Source of the DNA: Lachnospiraceae bacterium
GTDB taxonomy: Bacteria; Bacillota; Clostridia; Lachnospirales; Lachnospiraceae
Length of the DNA: 64,000 bases
Assembly: GCA_017938315.1 (NCBI GenBank)
Contig: JAGBBV010000019.1
Coordinates: 32,533-96,532, forward strand
Direction of reading: 5' to 3'
Position numbers and translations under genes: made by a program. This document shows, piece after piece, positions 9,663 to 17,933 of the stretch (positions are counted from its first letter, which is position 1; each line of letters begins with the position of its first letter). A model generated the notes under the pieces. That model made no database searches, was not told the DNA's origin, and saw only the letters and a list, made by a program, of their open reading frames with translations.

Positions 9663-11006
9663 CTACACTTCGAAATTTACACCCGTATCAGAAGGTTCTT
9701 CTTCGTCAAACACATAATCTTTTCCGGGAAGCACCGCATTTAGGATAATACCTGTCAGTGCACCTACAGCAAGACCGGATAAGCTGATGGTCACTGAACC
9801 GATGGTAAATGCAATGGCACCTGCAGAACTGTAATTAATACCAATGGAAAGTACCAGAATCAGCGCTGCAATAATTACGTTACGGCTCTTTGAAAAATCA
9901 ACCTTATTTTCTACTACATTACGTACACCAACTGCAGATATCATACCGTAAAGTACAAGAGACACACCCCCAAGGGTTGCAGTAGGCATACAGGAAATCA
10001 CTGCACCAACCTTCGGTGAGAATGCAAAGAGTATTGCAAACCCTGCTGCAATTCTGATTACCAAAGGATCATATACCTTGGTAAGGGAAAGAACTCCTGT
10101 GTTTTCACCGTATGTTGTATTGGCCGGTGCACCGAATAAGGAAGCAACTGCCGTAGCAAGTCCATCACCTACCAATGTTCTATGTAATCCGGGATCCTTA
10201 ATATAGTTCTTGCCTACCGTGGAAGAGATAGCAGAGATATCTCCAATATGTTCTACCATGGTTGCAAGTGCAATCGGCATAATTGTAATAACAGACGTTA
10301 TTAATAATGATACATCCAAGTTGCTGAAAATAGAGAATACTGTATTCTCATAGTGAATGGGAAGACCAATCCACTGTGCTTCCTTTACCGGTGTAAAGTC
10401 TACATTACCGGTTACGGCAGCGATTACATAAGAAACGATTACGCCCATGATAATGGGAACAATCTTAATCATTCCTTTTCCCCAAATATTACAGATAACC
10501 ACTACCACAATGGCAATCACTGCAATCCACCAGTTTGCCGCACAGTTATTGATTGCTGACTGGGACAGATTCAAACCAATGGCAATGATAATAGGACCTG
10601 TCACAATAGGCGGGAAAAATCTCATTACCTTGCTTGTCCCAAATGCCTTAATGAATGCTGCAAGCACCAGATATAACAAACCTGCACAGGCTACACCAAA
10701 GCACGCATAGGGAAGTAAATCTGCTTCACCGTTTGGTGCAATTGCCCAATAGCCTGCCAAAAATGCAAAGGAAGAACCTAGGAATGCCGGAACCTTTCCT
10801 TTCGCTAAAAAATGGAACAACAAAGTACCAAGACCTGCAAATAACAAGGTGGTTGAAACGTCAAGACCTGTTAATGCGGGAACTACGACCGTTGCTCCAA
10901 ACATTGCAAACATGTGCTGTAATCCAAGAATCAATACTTTGGATGTACCTAGTTTTTTGGCGTCAAAAATACCTTCTTCGCCCACAACTACTTTTTCTTT
11001 ACTCAT
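9663..11006 (-). CDS. uraA: Uracil/xanthine permease, NCS2 family (UraA-like)
   Basis: A polytopic membrane protein of 447 residues with about 12-14 hydrophobic segments. It carries the NCS2 hallmarks LGLQHMFAMFGATVVVPALTG at the N-terminus, the conserved MVEHIGDISAI segment with the substrate Glu, and GENTGVLSLTKVYD. It imports uracil by proton symport. The reading frame continues 47 codons upstream to 11147, but that would overlap the pepP stop and terminator. The ATG at 11006 has a GGAGG site 10 bases away and is the better start. No attenuator of the PyrR type was found in the short leader. Confidence 0.92.
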   Translation of the reverse strand: MSKEKVVVGEEGIFDAKKLGTSKVLILGLQHMFAMFGATVVVPALTGLDVSTTLLFAGLGTLLFHFLAKGKVPAFLGSSFAFLAGYWAIAPNGEADLLPYACFGVACAGLLYLVLAAFIKAFGTSKVMRFFPPIVTGPIIIAIGLNLSQSAINNCAANWWIAVIAIVVVVICNIWGKGMIKIVPIIMGVIVSYVIAAVTGNVDFTPVKEAQWIGLPIHYENTVFSIFSNLDVSLLITSVITIMPIALATMVEHIGDISAISSTVGKNYIKDPGLHRTLVGDGLATAVASLFGAPANTTYGENTGVLSLTKVYDPLVIRIAAGFAILFAFSPKVGAVISCMPTATLGGVSLVLYGMISAVGVRNVVENKVDFSKSRNVIIAALILVLSIGINYSSAGAIAFTIGSVTISLSGLAVGALTGIILNAVLPGKDYVFDEEEPSDTGVNFEV

Positions 11007-11066
11007 TGCGCCTTTTCCTCCATATATTATAATATAAGGTTTACATACCCCTTTTTTAATCATAGT

Positions 11067-11098
11067 AAAAAAAGGGATATCCGTCAAGCGGATATCCC
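11067..11098 (-). terminator. Intrinsic terminator of pepP
   Basis: Perfect 10-base arms (GGGATATCCG/CGGATATCCC, 11074-11098) are followed on the minus strand by seven T. The hairpin touches the pepP stop codon and separates it from uraA. Confidence 0.9.
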
Positions 11099-12891
11099 TA
11101 TATTGCTCTTGTTGCATAGGAAAGCCATGTAAGCATATCGCCCTCAAAATAAGGCTCCAGTTTTACATACACTTGTTTATGATAGGCATTCAGCATTTCT
11201 CTTTCTGCTTCTTCCATGCATTGTGCATCGATACCGTCCAAATCAATGGGAACATAGGTCAAATCTTCAAAATGCATGAACTGCCCATACTCATTCGTTT
11301 CACCTTTCCGGCACAACAGTTCATTTTCAATTCTTATACCGTGACTACCCTCTATATAGATTCCGGGCTCATCCGTAGTAATCATTCCCTCTTCAAAACA
11401 CCATTCTTCTTCACCGGGAATGGTTTTATAGCGGAATGAATTGGGTCCTTCATGGACACTTAAGAGATAGCCTACGCCATGGCCTGTTCCGTGTTTATAG
11501 TCAAGTCCTTTATCCCAAAGGCACCCTCTGGCCAATACATCCAAATTTACACCTTTACATCCATAAAGGAACTTTGCATTCTTCAGCCGCAGCATTGCCC
11601 TTACTACCAAAGTAAAATGTTCCTTCATCTCTTTTGAGACAGGGCCCATGATAAAGGTTCTGGTAATGTCCGTGCTTCCTTCAAAATAATGACCGCCGCT
11701 ATCTATCATCAGCATTCCTTCCGGTTTAATCACAGCGTAGTCTTCCCTACATGCCTCGTAATGGATAATCGCCCCATTTGCCCCGTAAGCACATATGGTA
11801 GGAAAGGAAGGTTCAATGAAAGATTCATTTTCCCTTCGCAGTTTCTCAAGATCATCTGCCACGCTAAGCTCTGTCATCTGCTTTTCTCCGGCGTTCTTCT
11901 TAAGATCGTACATTAGCTTTGTCACTGCAATTGCATCCATCAAATGGGCTTTTCGTATGTTCTCACATTCCGTTTCGTTCTTTACAGCCTTCATCAAAGT
12001 CGTGGGATTTGCTTTGTCATAAACCACACACTCCTGCAAAAGTTTAAAGAGCCTGTAATCAATCCTGTTTTTACAAATCAATATAGTATCGTCTTTGTTT
12101 CCTTTATATTCTTCCTCTATATAAGAATAAAACCTGTCATAACTCTTTAGTGCAATCCCATTTTCCAGCAAATAGTCTTTTACTGCGCCACTGATTGACT
12201 TCTCCCGTGCAAACAAGATTGCATCATTTCCGGTAATAATTGCATAGGAAAGCAAAACGGGACAGCACTTAACATCATCTGCGCGCAAATTAAAAAGCCA
12301 TGCAATATCATCCAAGGTAGTCAGAATGTGCACATCTGCCTTTTCTTCTTTCATGCAGTTTCTGAGCCGTTCCAACTTATCTTCCACAGACTCACCGCAA
12401 TATTTTCTTGCAAGAATATATGCCTCGCTGTCAGGAAGCCCCGGTCTGTCCGTCCATATATCTGTTGCCAAATCATACCTGTAAATGATTTGACCTTTTT
12501 TTTCTTTTACAATCTCTTCAAACTGAAGGCCCCTGTAAGCCGGCATTACTCTTCCGTCAAAGCCAATATTCTGTCCTTCCTTAAGTTGTGTCTTCACGTA
12601 ATCCGGGATTGCAGGCACACCCGGTTCGCCCATTTTCATGAGTATAATATCACTGCCTGCAAGTTCTTTTTGAGCCTGTATAAAGTACCTGCCGTCTGTA
12701 AATAAGGCAGCTTCCTTATCTGTCACCACAAGGGTGCCAGCAGAGCCTGTAAAGCCGCTGAAATATTTGCGCACCATAAAATAGTCACTAACATATTCAC
12801 TGTTATGAAAATCCGACGTGGGAATGATATAGCAATGAATACCTGCCTCTCCCATGGCACTCCTCAGCTGCCTTAGTCTCTCCTTTATCAT
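11098..12891 (-). CDS. Xaa-Pro aminopeptidase, M24B family, long three-domain form
   Basis: A 597-residue cytoplasmic metallopeptidase that removes N-terminal residues before proline. Two creatinase-like N-terminal domains precede the pita-bread catalytic domain. Metal ligands are visible: Asp in MIDSGGHYFEGSTD (about 397 and 408), His in GTGHGVGY (about 470), and Glu in DEPGIYIEGSHGIRIENE (about 507 and 522). The length matches the XPNPEP1-like long form rather than short PepQ. It is the last gene of the run that begins with the spoVA genes, 35 bases after spoVAE. A terminator abuts its stop codon. Confidence 0.93.
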   Translation of the reverse strand: MIKERLRQLRSAMGEAGIHCYIIPTSDFHNSEYVSDYFMVRKYFSGFTGSAGTLVVTDKEAALFTDGRYFIQAQKELAGSDIILMKMGEPGVPAIPDYVKTQLKEGQNIGFDGRVMPAYRGLQFEEIVKEKKGQIIYRYDLATDIWTDRPGLPDSEAYILARKYCGESVEDKLERLRNCMKEEKADVHILTTLDDIAWLFNLRADDVKCCPVLLSYAIITGNDAILFAREKSISGAVKDYLLENGIALKSYDRFYSYIEEEYKGNKDDTILICKNRIDYRLFKLLQECVVYDKANPTTLMKAVKNETECENIRKAHLMDAIAVTKLMYDLKKNAGEKQMTELSVADDLEKLRRENESFIEPSFPTICAYGANGAIIHYEACREDYAVIKPEGMLMIDSGGHYFEGSTDITRTFIMGPVSKEMKEHFTLVVRAMLRLKNAKFLYGCKGVNLDVLARGCLWDKGLDYKHGTGHGVGYLLSVHEGPNSFRYKTIPGEEEWCFEEGMITTDEPGIYIEGSHGIRIENELLCRKGETNEYGQFMHFEDLTYVPIDLDGIDAQCMEEAEREMLNAYHKQVYVKLEPYFEGDMLTWLSYATRAI

Positions 12892-12926
12892 ACTGTCTCT
12901 TCTTTCTTCACATACTTTTCATTCAT

Positions 12927-13283
12927 TTATTTCTTCATTTTCGGATTAAATATAAGGCTTGCCAAATAGCCAAAAATCAATGCAGCAGAGGTTCCCACTG
13001 CAGCAGCCTTAAGTCCACCTGCAAACAATCCCATAAACCCCTCTGTGTCAACAGCTTCCTTTACCCCTTTCATCAGGACATTCCCGAATCCAAGAAGGGG
13101 AACACTGGCACCTGCTCCTGCAAATTCTGCAAAGGATTCATAAATACCGATAGCACTTAAAAATGCACCCAGGCAAACCAAAAGTACCATAATTCTGCCC
13201 GGCATCATTTTCGTTTTTTCCATTAATATCTGTACCAGAGCACAGATAAGGCCTCCTACCCAAAAAGCATGAAAGTAATCCAT
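12927..13283 (-). CDS. spoVAE: Stage V sporulation protein AE (SpoVAE/AEb)
   Basis: A 118-residue very hydrophobic protein with about four membrane segments. The GAGASVPLLGFGNVL and GLFAGGLKAAAVGTSAAL stretches match the SpoVAE family. SpoVA proteins form the inner-spore-membrane channel that moves dipicolinic acid into the forespore and out at germination. SpoVAE normally sits next to spoVAC and spoVAD; here the neighbours are a DMT transporter and pepP, with spoVAA/AB about 1.7 kb away. spoVAC and spoVAD are not in the window. Family call is firm; a sporulating lifestyle is inferred. Confidence 0.88.
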   Translation of the reverse strand: MDYFHAFWVGGLICALVQILMEKTKMMPGRIMVLLVCLGAFLSAIGIYESFAEFAGAGASVPLLGFGNVLMKGVKEAVDTEGFMGLFAGGLKAAAVGTSAALIFGYLASLIFNPKMKK

Positions 13284-13332
13284 AATAGCCTCCTATCACT
13301 TTTTATATGGGTAGTTTCTCCGAAATCATCAT

Positions 13333-14223
13333 TTATATACGTTTTTTCATATCCGGCAGTTGTACCAGAATCACTGCCCCAAAAACAAGCAAACATCCAA
13401 GCAGTTCTCTTCCCGATAGTGCCTGTCCTAAAAGTACCCAGCCGGCAAGCATGGATATTACTGATTCCATGCTGAGAATCAAGGATGCAACGGTAGGGTC
13501 CATATCCTTTTGTCCGATAATCTGCAGTGTATAGGCCACGCCGCTGGACATAATACCTGCGTATGCAAGTGGAATGATTCCGGCAATAAAGTCACCAATT
13601 CTGGGTTCCTCAAACAAAATTGCACCCACACTTCCAATGATTCCTGCTGTAAGGAACTGCAGGCAGGATAGCTCTACGCCGTCTGCTTTTGGAGAAAAAT
13701 AGTCAATCACCAAAATATGTACAGAAAACAATATGGCACATACAAAAACAAGTCCGTCTCCCTTACCAATAGTCAGTTTCTCATTCATGCAAAGCAGGTA
13801 CATTCCTGCCGCAGCTATCACTGCTGAAATCCACACTTTTCCTGCTACTTTTCTTTTGAGAAAAACACCAAAAATGGGCACAATTATGATATAAAGCGTT
13901 GTGATAAATCCGGCCTTTCCTACCGTAGTATGCATAATACCAAATTGCTGCATCAGGGATGCAAAGCACAACGCAAGTCCGCAGCTGATACCACCTACAA
14001 TGGTAACCTTAGCATCTGCCGGTCTGATATTTTCTATTTTGTTTTTCTTCCGTTTGTAAACAACAAGGGGTACAAGCACAGCACTTCCCATCAAAAATCT
14101 TCCGCCGATAAAGCTTAAGGGACCCATATAATCCATGCCTACACTTTGTGCCACGAAGGCTATGCCCCATATAAAGGCTGCCAAAAAAAGCAGTACTGTA
14201 CCCTTTAATGATATATTTTTCAT
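13333..14223 (-). CDS. EamA/DMT-family membrane transporter
   Basis: A 296-residue protein with about ten hydrophobic segments in two internally related EamA halves (AAFIWGIAFVAQSVGMDYMGPLSFIGGRF and the second half ending in MSSGVAYTLQIIGQKDMDPTVASLILSMESVISML). Drug/metabolite transporters export or import small metabolites; the substrate is unknown. It begins 9 bases after ridA and is followed 49 bases later by spoVAE, so it appears to be a passenger in the spoVA-pepP run. Confidence 0.85.
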   Translation of the reverse strand: MKNISLKGTVLLFLAAFIWGIAFVAQSVGMDYMGPLSFIGGRFLMGSAVLVPLVVYKRKKNKIENIRPADAKVTIVGGISCGLALCFASLMQQFGIMHTTVGKAGFITTLYIIIVPIFGVFLKRKVAGKVWISAVIAAAGMYLLCMNEKLTIGKGDGLVFVCAILFSVHILVIDYFSPKADGVELSCLQFLTAGIIGSVGAILFEEPRIGDFIAGIIPLAYAGIMSSGVAYTLQIIGQKDMDPTVASLILSMESVISMLAGWVLLGQALSGRELLGCLLVFGAVILVQLPDMKKRI

Positions 14224-14232
14224 AATCCGTCC

Positions 14233-14610
14233 TTATTTTACAAGTGCAATGACTTCCACTTCGCAAAGGACATCTTTAGGGAGCTGTTTTACTGCCACGC
14301 AGCTTCTCGCCGGTTTCCCTGTAAAATACTGTTCGTATACTGCATTAAATGCTGCAAAATCAGCCATTTCAGCTAAAAAGCAGGTTGTTTTTACTACATT
14401 TTCAAAATTGGTGCCTGCTGCTTTTAATATTTCTCCTACATTGAGCATTACCTGCTTCGCCTGAACTGTAATATCACCCTGTGTAATTTCACCACTTTCT
14501 GGAATAATAGGGATTTGTCCTGATGCAAACAACATACCGTTTGCGATAATTCCCTGTGAATAAGGTCCGATTGCTGCCGGGGCTTTGTCTGTTGCTACTT
14601 TTGTTAACAT
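14233..14610 (-). CDS. ridA: RidA family enamine/imine deaminase
   Basis: A 125-residue protein of exactly the RidA/YjgF length, with [21 protein letters not shown] at the N-terminus and [23 protein letters not shown] at the C-terminus containing the conserved substrate-binding Arg and Glu. RidA hydrolyses reactive 2-aminoacrylate formed by PLP-dependent dehydratases. It forms trimers in the cytoplasm. It lies 18 bases after the 76-aa gene and 9 bases before the DMT transporter. Confidence 0.93.
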   Translation of the reverse strand: MLTKVATDKAPAAIGPYSQGIIANGMLFASGQIPIIPESGEITQGDITVQAKQVMLNVGEILKAAGTNFENVVKTTCFLAEMADFAAFNAVYEQYFTGKPARSCVAVKQLPKDVLCEVEVIALVK

Positions 14611-14628
14611 TGTTTCTCCTCCTCTTTA

Positions 14629-14859
14629 TCACTCATCAAATTCTGCCGTGACATAAAATCCTCTTTCATTTTCAATCACACTAACTACTTTCCCTTCCCT
14701 GGACTTTAATCGCTCCCGGAAGGGAATGTTGCCGGACATGGCAAGGGACGGATCAATTGTATAATAATAATTACTGGGCAGAACACCTTCCGTCACCGTA
14801 ACATCGTCGCCTTCTTTTAAAAGTCCGGGACGCTCCATTTTAAATTCCATTGACCGCAT
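14629..14859 (-). CDS. Small protein of unknown function (76 aa)
   Basis: I do not recognise this family. It starts MRSMEFKMERPGLL with an AAAGGAGG ribosome site 7 bases upstream, giving good support for translation. The protein is soluble, acidic at its C-terminus (TAEFDE), and has a middle segment KSREGKVVSVIENERGFYVTAEF that looks like two beta strands, perhaps a small barrel. It sits 86 bases after spoVAB and 18 bases before ridA in the same direction. Association with the spoVA group is positional only. Confidence 0.72.
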   Translation of the reverse strand: MRSMEFKMERPGLLKEGDDVTVTEGVLPSNYYYTIDPSLAMSGNIPFRERLKSREGKVVSVIENERGFYVTAEFDE

Positions 14860-14945
14860 CTTTTTACCTCCTTTACAACACTATTATTGTAACTGCCTTC
14901 CTCTTATTTTTCAACTCTTGATTTGTTTGTCATGCAATGACCCTT

Positions 14946-15443
14946 TCACGCTCCGGATGCAAAGATACCATACACAAAATAAAGTATACTTCCTACAGCT
15001 TTTCCAAGGGCTGCAGCAGTAATCACGATTCCAAGTCCGTGTCTGAACCCGATTCTCCTTGCGAAAATAGGTATGGAATCCAGCATCTCTGCAATGGCAA
15101 AGGCAAGACACCCAACAAACATACCTGCAAATAGACCTCCTGCAATGAGAAGGATGTTCCCTAATATATTCCATATTTCCTGAGTATGTGCACCAAACAG
15201 CATCTGTGTCTGCACAAGTTTTCCAATTTGTCCCCATCCTGTATAAACACTAAAAAAACCACCTATCAGCGTCCCGAAAATAACAGCCTCTTCCAGGACA
15301 AATACCTTGTTTGCCACATGCATTTTCCCTGCAAACCGTGGAATTAGTCCCACCGATGCAAGCACAGTAAAAACCCCTGCCGACGAAAGAAGCCCGAAGC
15401 TTAAGGCACTCACACCCAAAAACAACCCTTTAAGCAACATCAT
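14946..15443 (-). CDS. spoVAB: Stage V sporulation protein AB (SpoVAB)
   Basis: A 165-residue polytopic membrane protein with about five hydrophobic segments. It matches SpoVAB in order and sequence: GLSSGAGVFTVL-like start, LIPRFAGKM, the acidic LEEAVIFGTLIGG, and LDSIPIFARRIGF. Its start overlaps the spoVAA end by 14 bases with a GGGAGG site, typical translational coupling of spoVAA-spoVAB. It is part of the dipicolinic-acid transport apparatus, although B is dispensable in many spore formers. Confidence 0.9.
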   Translation of the reverse strand: MMLLKGLFLGVSALSFGLLSSAGVFTVLASVGLIPRFAGKMHVANKVFVLEEAVIFGTLIGGFFSVYTGWGQIGKLVQTQMLFGAHTQEIWNILGNILLIAGGLFAGMFVGCLAFAIAEMLDSIPIFARRIGFRHGLGIVITAAALGKAVGSILYFVYGIFASGA

Positions 15444-16062
15444 CGCTCTTGCCCTCCCGGTCTGAAGTTTCTATCAACGCCTTATTTACATCACTTTCAT
15501 ACACTCTCATTTCCACCTCAATGGGCGTAGGATCTTTTGTGATACGTCTCCCCCCTATATGGTTAAAGAAAACAATAATTCCGATTGCCAGTCCAATAGA
15601 ATAGGACAGTTCCATAATGGTGTATCCGTCAGAAGTCCTTCCCATGACCTGCTCATATATCATGCCGAAAATCTTGGTAATTCCTATATCATTGTGATAT
15701 GCCATAATGGTAAATCCCGTTCCGCAAAAACTGATACCTGCGACAAATGCAAGCTTTATCCATTGCATGATTCCTTTATGTTTATCCACATCCACCCATT
15801 CAATCAAAGTCGCATTTTCACCAATGTTTTGTACAACAATGCCGGATAGTTCTTTCTCAATAAGCTCTATTACTTTTAATATGCTGACTACTTTTCTCTT
15901 CTTTTCTTCTTCACAAAACTTGTGTATCTCTATTGCTTTAATTTTTTCACAAACTTCCCTTTCACTACAATAAACGGAGGCAATGTCCTTAACACTAACG
16001 TGCTCGCTCATTACCTCCGCATTTTGCTCTGCTTTTAAATATACGATGATGTGATTTGCCAT
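15430..16062 (-). CDS. spoVAA: Stage V sporulation protein AA (SpoVAA)
   Basis: A 210-residue protein: soluble N-terminal half (MANHIIVYLKAEQNAEV to about 118) followed by two hydrophobic segments near 123-140 and 170-187, the SpoVAA layout. The N-terminal region folds as a small ligand-like domain in known SpoVAA structures. The frame continues to a GTG five codons upstream, but the GGAGG site is 8 bases before the ATG at 16062 and overlaps the GTG, so 16062 is chosen. First gene of the spoVAA-spoVAB run. No forespore (sigma-G) promoter was recognised with confidence. Confidence 0.88.
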   Translation of the reverse strand: MANHIIVYLKAEQNAEVMSEHVSVKDIASVYCSEREVCEKIKAIEIHKFCEEEKKRKVVSILKVIELIEKELSGIVVQNIGENATLIEWVDVDKHKGIMQWIKLAFVAGISFCGTGFTIMAYHNDIGITKIFGMIYEQVMGRTSDGYTIMELSYSIGLAIGIIVFFNHIGGRRITKDPTPIEVEMRVYESDVNKALIETSDREGKSDDVA

Positions 16063-16114
16063 ACGAAAAACCTCCACTTACATTCAAAGGCTAGTATGGC
16101 ATTTTTTGCAAATA

Positions 16115-17197
16115 TTATTCAATAATCTGAAACTGCATGATGACCGGTTCATGATCGGAAAACTCATATCCCCAGTCCATATGATAGTAATAGTTTACAT
16201 TAATGTTCTCAGAAACAATAAATCCATCCAGTGTAACCGTATCACTGGTATCTTCCTCATACGGTTTTCCACCATCTCTGCAGGTATTGTGTTTTATCTT
16301 TTCCTCTTTTGCCTCGTCAATGGCAAGGGTAAACCCTTCCGGTAAATTTTCTCTTGAAAAGAGTTGCACTTGATTTGCAGAAGCACTGTCTGAATCTTCT
16401 TTTTTCAAATTCCGGTTGAAATCTCCTCCGCAAACCACATAATTTCCTTTTTGATAATCCCCTTCCATGTCCCTATAAAGCATGGCTAACTGTGCATCTT
16501 TTAATGACTCATCACTCACATAAGCGGACAAATGTACATTATAAAGACATAACTGCTTTCCGTTATCAAGAGGTACTCTCGAAACAGAATAACATCTGTC
16601 TAAGTCAACCAATTTCCCAAGTGATTGGGATATGGGCAGGCTTCTGCGCATCGCATCTGTAATTTGTGGTTTTGAATAGGTTAACAGACCTGAAACATTT
16701 GCACCGTGAGGCTCCCATGGTGGGAAAAAGAGATAAGGTGAATCATAATTTTGTGCAAATGTATAATAATACCCCAGAACAAACTGGTTTAAGAGATCCA
16801 CCTGATTCACGTGATGGGATCTGGTTCCGTCAACATCTACTTCCTGTAAAAAGAGAAAATCCGGATTGACCGCATTGATAATATCACCGATTCCGCATAC
16901 TGAGGCAACCACACTGTCTTCATCCTTTGCCTGTGAATACTTGCCGCCATCCATAAAAAAACTGAAATCCTTCCGATATGCCCCGAATCCGATATTGTAG
17001 GTCATTGCCCAATAATATTCTCCGGCTTTATAAAGTTCCTTGTCTTCAAAATAATGATTGGCACCGTTGCGTTTTACCTCAAGGGTCAAATTGTCCGGCA
17101 AACGATAATATGCTGTCAGTACATATGCTGCATAACTCCCAAGTATTACCACAATTACAGCTGTAATTACGGCAATCCGCTTCATCATCTTTTTCAA
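16115..17197 (-). CDS. Membrane-anchored endonuclease/exonuclease/phosphatase family hydrolase
   Basis: 360 residues: an N-terminal hydrophobic anchor (about 7-30) with a cytoplasmic KKMMKR start, then an EEP fold. Catalytic signatures are FLQEVDVDG, YNVHLSAY, VVCGGDFNRN and the C-terminal YEFSDHEPVIMQF. The catalytic domain should face outside the cell, consistent with a phosphodiesterase or phospholipase-like activity rather than DNA repair, but the substrate is unknown. It overlaps tcdA by 4 bases (ATGA-type coupling). Confidence 0.87.
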   Translation of the reverse strand: MKKMMKRIAVITAVIVVILGSYAAYVLTAYYRLPDNLTLEVKRNGANHYFEDKELYKAGEYYWAMTYNIGFGAYRKDFSFFMDGGKYSQAKDEDSVVASVCGIGDIINAVNPDFLFLQEVDVDGTRSHHVNQVDLLNQFVLGYYYTFAQNYDSPYLFFPPWEPHGANVSGLLTYSKPQITDAMRRSLPISQSLGKLVDLDRCYSVSRVPLDNGKQLCLYNVHLSAYVSDESLKDAQLAMLYRDMEGDYQKGNYVVCGGDFNRNLKKEDSDSASANQVQLFSRENLPEGFTLAIDEAKEEKIKHNTCRDGGKPYEEDTSDTVTLDGFIVSENINVNYYYHMDWGYEFSDHEPVIMQFQIIE

Positions 17198-17922
17198 CTT
17201 CTATTCTCCATTTCCGCTAAATCCTTAACTACTTCTGCCGCAATGATAAGTCCTGCTGCCGGCGGCACAAAGGCTGTGCTTCCGGGAATGGCACGTCTGC
17301 CTTTTCTTTCTTCCTGTGAAAGAAAATCCTCCCTAGGCACTCTTGGTTCCTCCTTGGAGTATAACACTTTAAGCATTTTTATGTCACGCTTTCGCAGTTC
17401 TCTTCTCATCACTTTTGCCAGGGGGCATACACTGGTTTTATAAATATCCTCTATCTCCAGTTTCGTAGGGTCCAATTTGTTTCCTGTCCCCATACAACTG
17501 ATAATTTGCACGCCGGCCTCCTTCGCCTGCATCACCAAATCTATCTTGGCAGTCACCGTATCAATGGCATCCACCACATAGGAATATTGGGAAAAGTCAA
17601 ACTCTGATGCATTTCCCGGAAGATAAAAGCAGGTATAAGTATTTACTTTTGCTGCCGGATTAATGGCTAAGATACGTTCCCGCATGACTGAAACCTTATC
17701 TCTGCCAACTGTTTCGTTTGTGGCAATAATCTGACGGTTTATGTTACTGCGTGCCACCTTATCGTTATCTACCAATGTAAAAGTGCCTACACCGCTTCTT
17801 GCCAGTGCTTCCGTTACGTATCCGCCTACACCGCCTATTCCGAATACAGCTACATGGGCATTATGAAGTTTTTCCATAGCTGCACTTCCAAACAGCATTT
17901 CTGTCCTGACAAATCTATCCAT
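17194..17922 (-). CDS. tcdA: tRNA threonylcarbamoyladenosine dehydratase (TcdA)
   Basis: A 242-residue ThiF/E1-like protein with FGIGGVGGYVTEALARSG (ATP-binding loop), DNDKVARSNINRQI (adenylation site) and the TcdA-type ending GSTAFVPPAAGLIIAAEVVKDL. TcdA activates the carboxylate of t6A37 in tRNA and cyclises it to ct6A. The length and absence of a rhodanese or MoeB-like tail separate it from ThiF and MoeB. It lies 11 bases after the HerA-like gene and overlaps the EEP gene. Confidence 0.9.
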   Translation of the reverse strand: MDRFVRTEMLFGSAAMEKLHNAHVAVFGIGGVGGYVTEALARSGVGTFTLVDNDKVARSNINRQIIATNETVGRDKVSVMRERILAINPAAKVNTYTCFYLPGNASEFDFSQYSYVVDAIDTVTAKIDLVMQAKEAGVQIISCMGTGNKLDPTKLEIEDIYKTSVCPLAKVMRRELRKRDIKMLKVLYSKEEPRVPREDFLSQEERKGRRAIPGSTAFVPPAAGLIIAAEVVKDLAEMENRS

Positions 17923-17933
17923 ATTTTCCCTGT

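Noticed and set aside
11007-11147. N-terminal extension of the uracil permease
   Set aside because: It would overlap the aminopeptidase stop codon and terminator and has no family similarity; the ATG at 11006 has a clear GGAGG.
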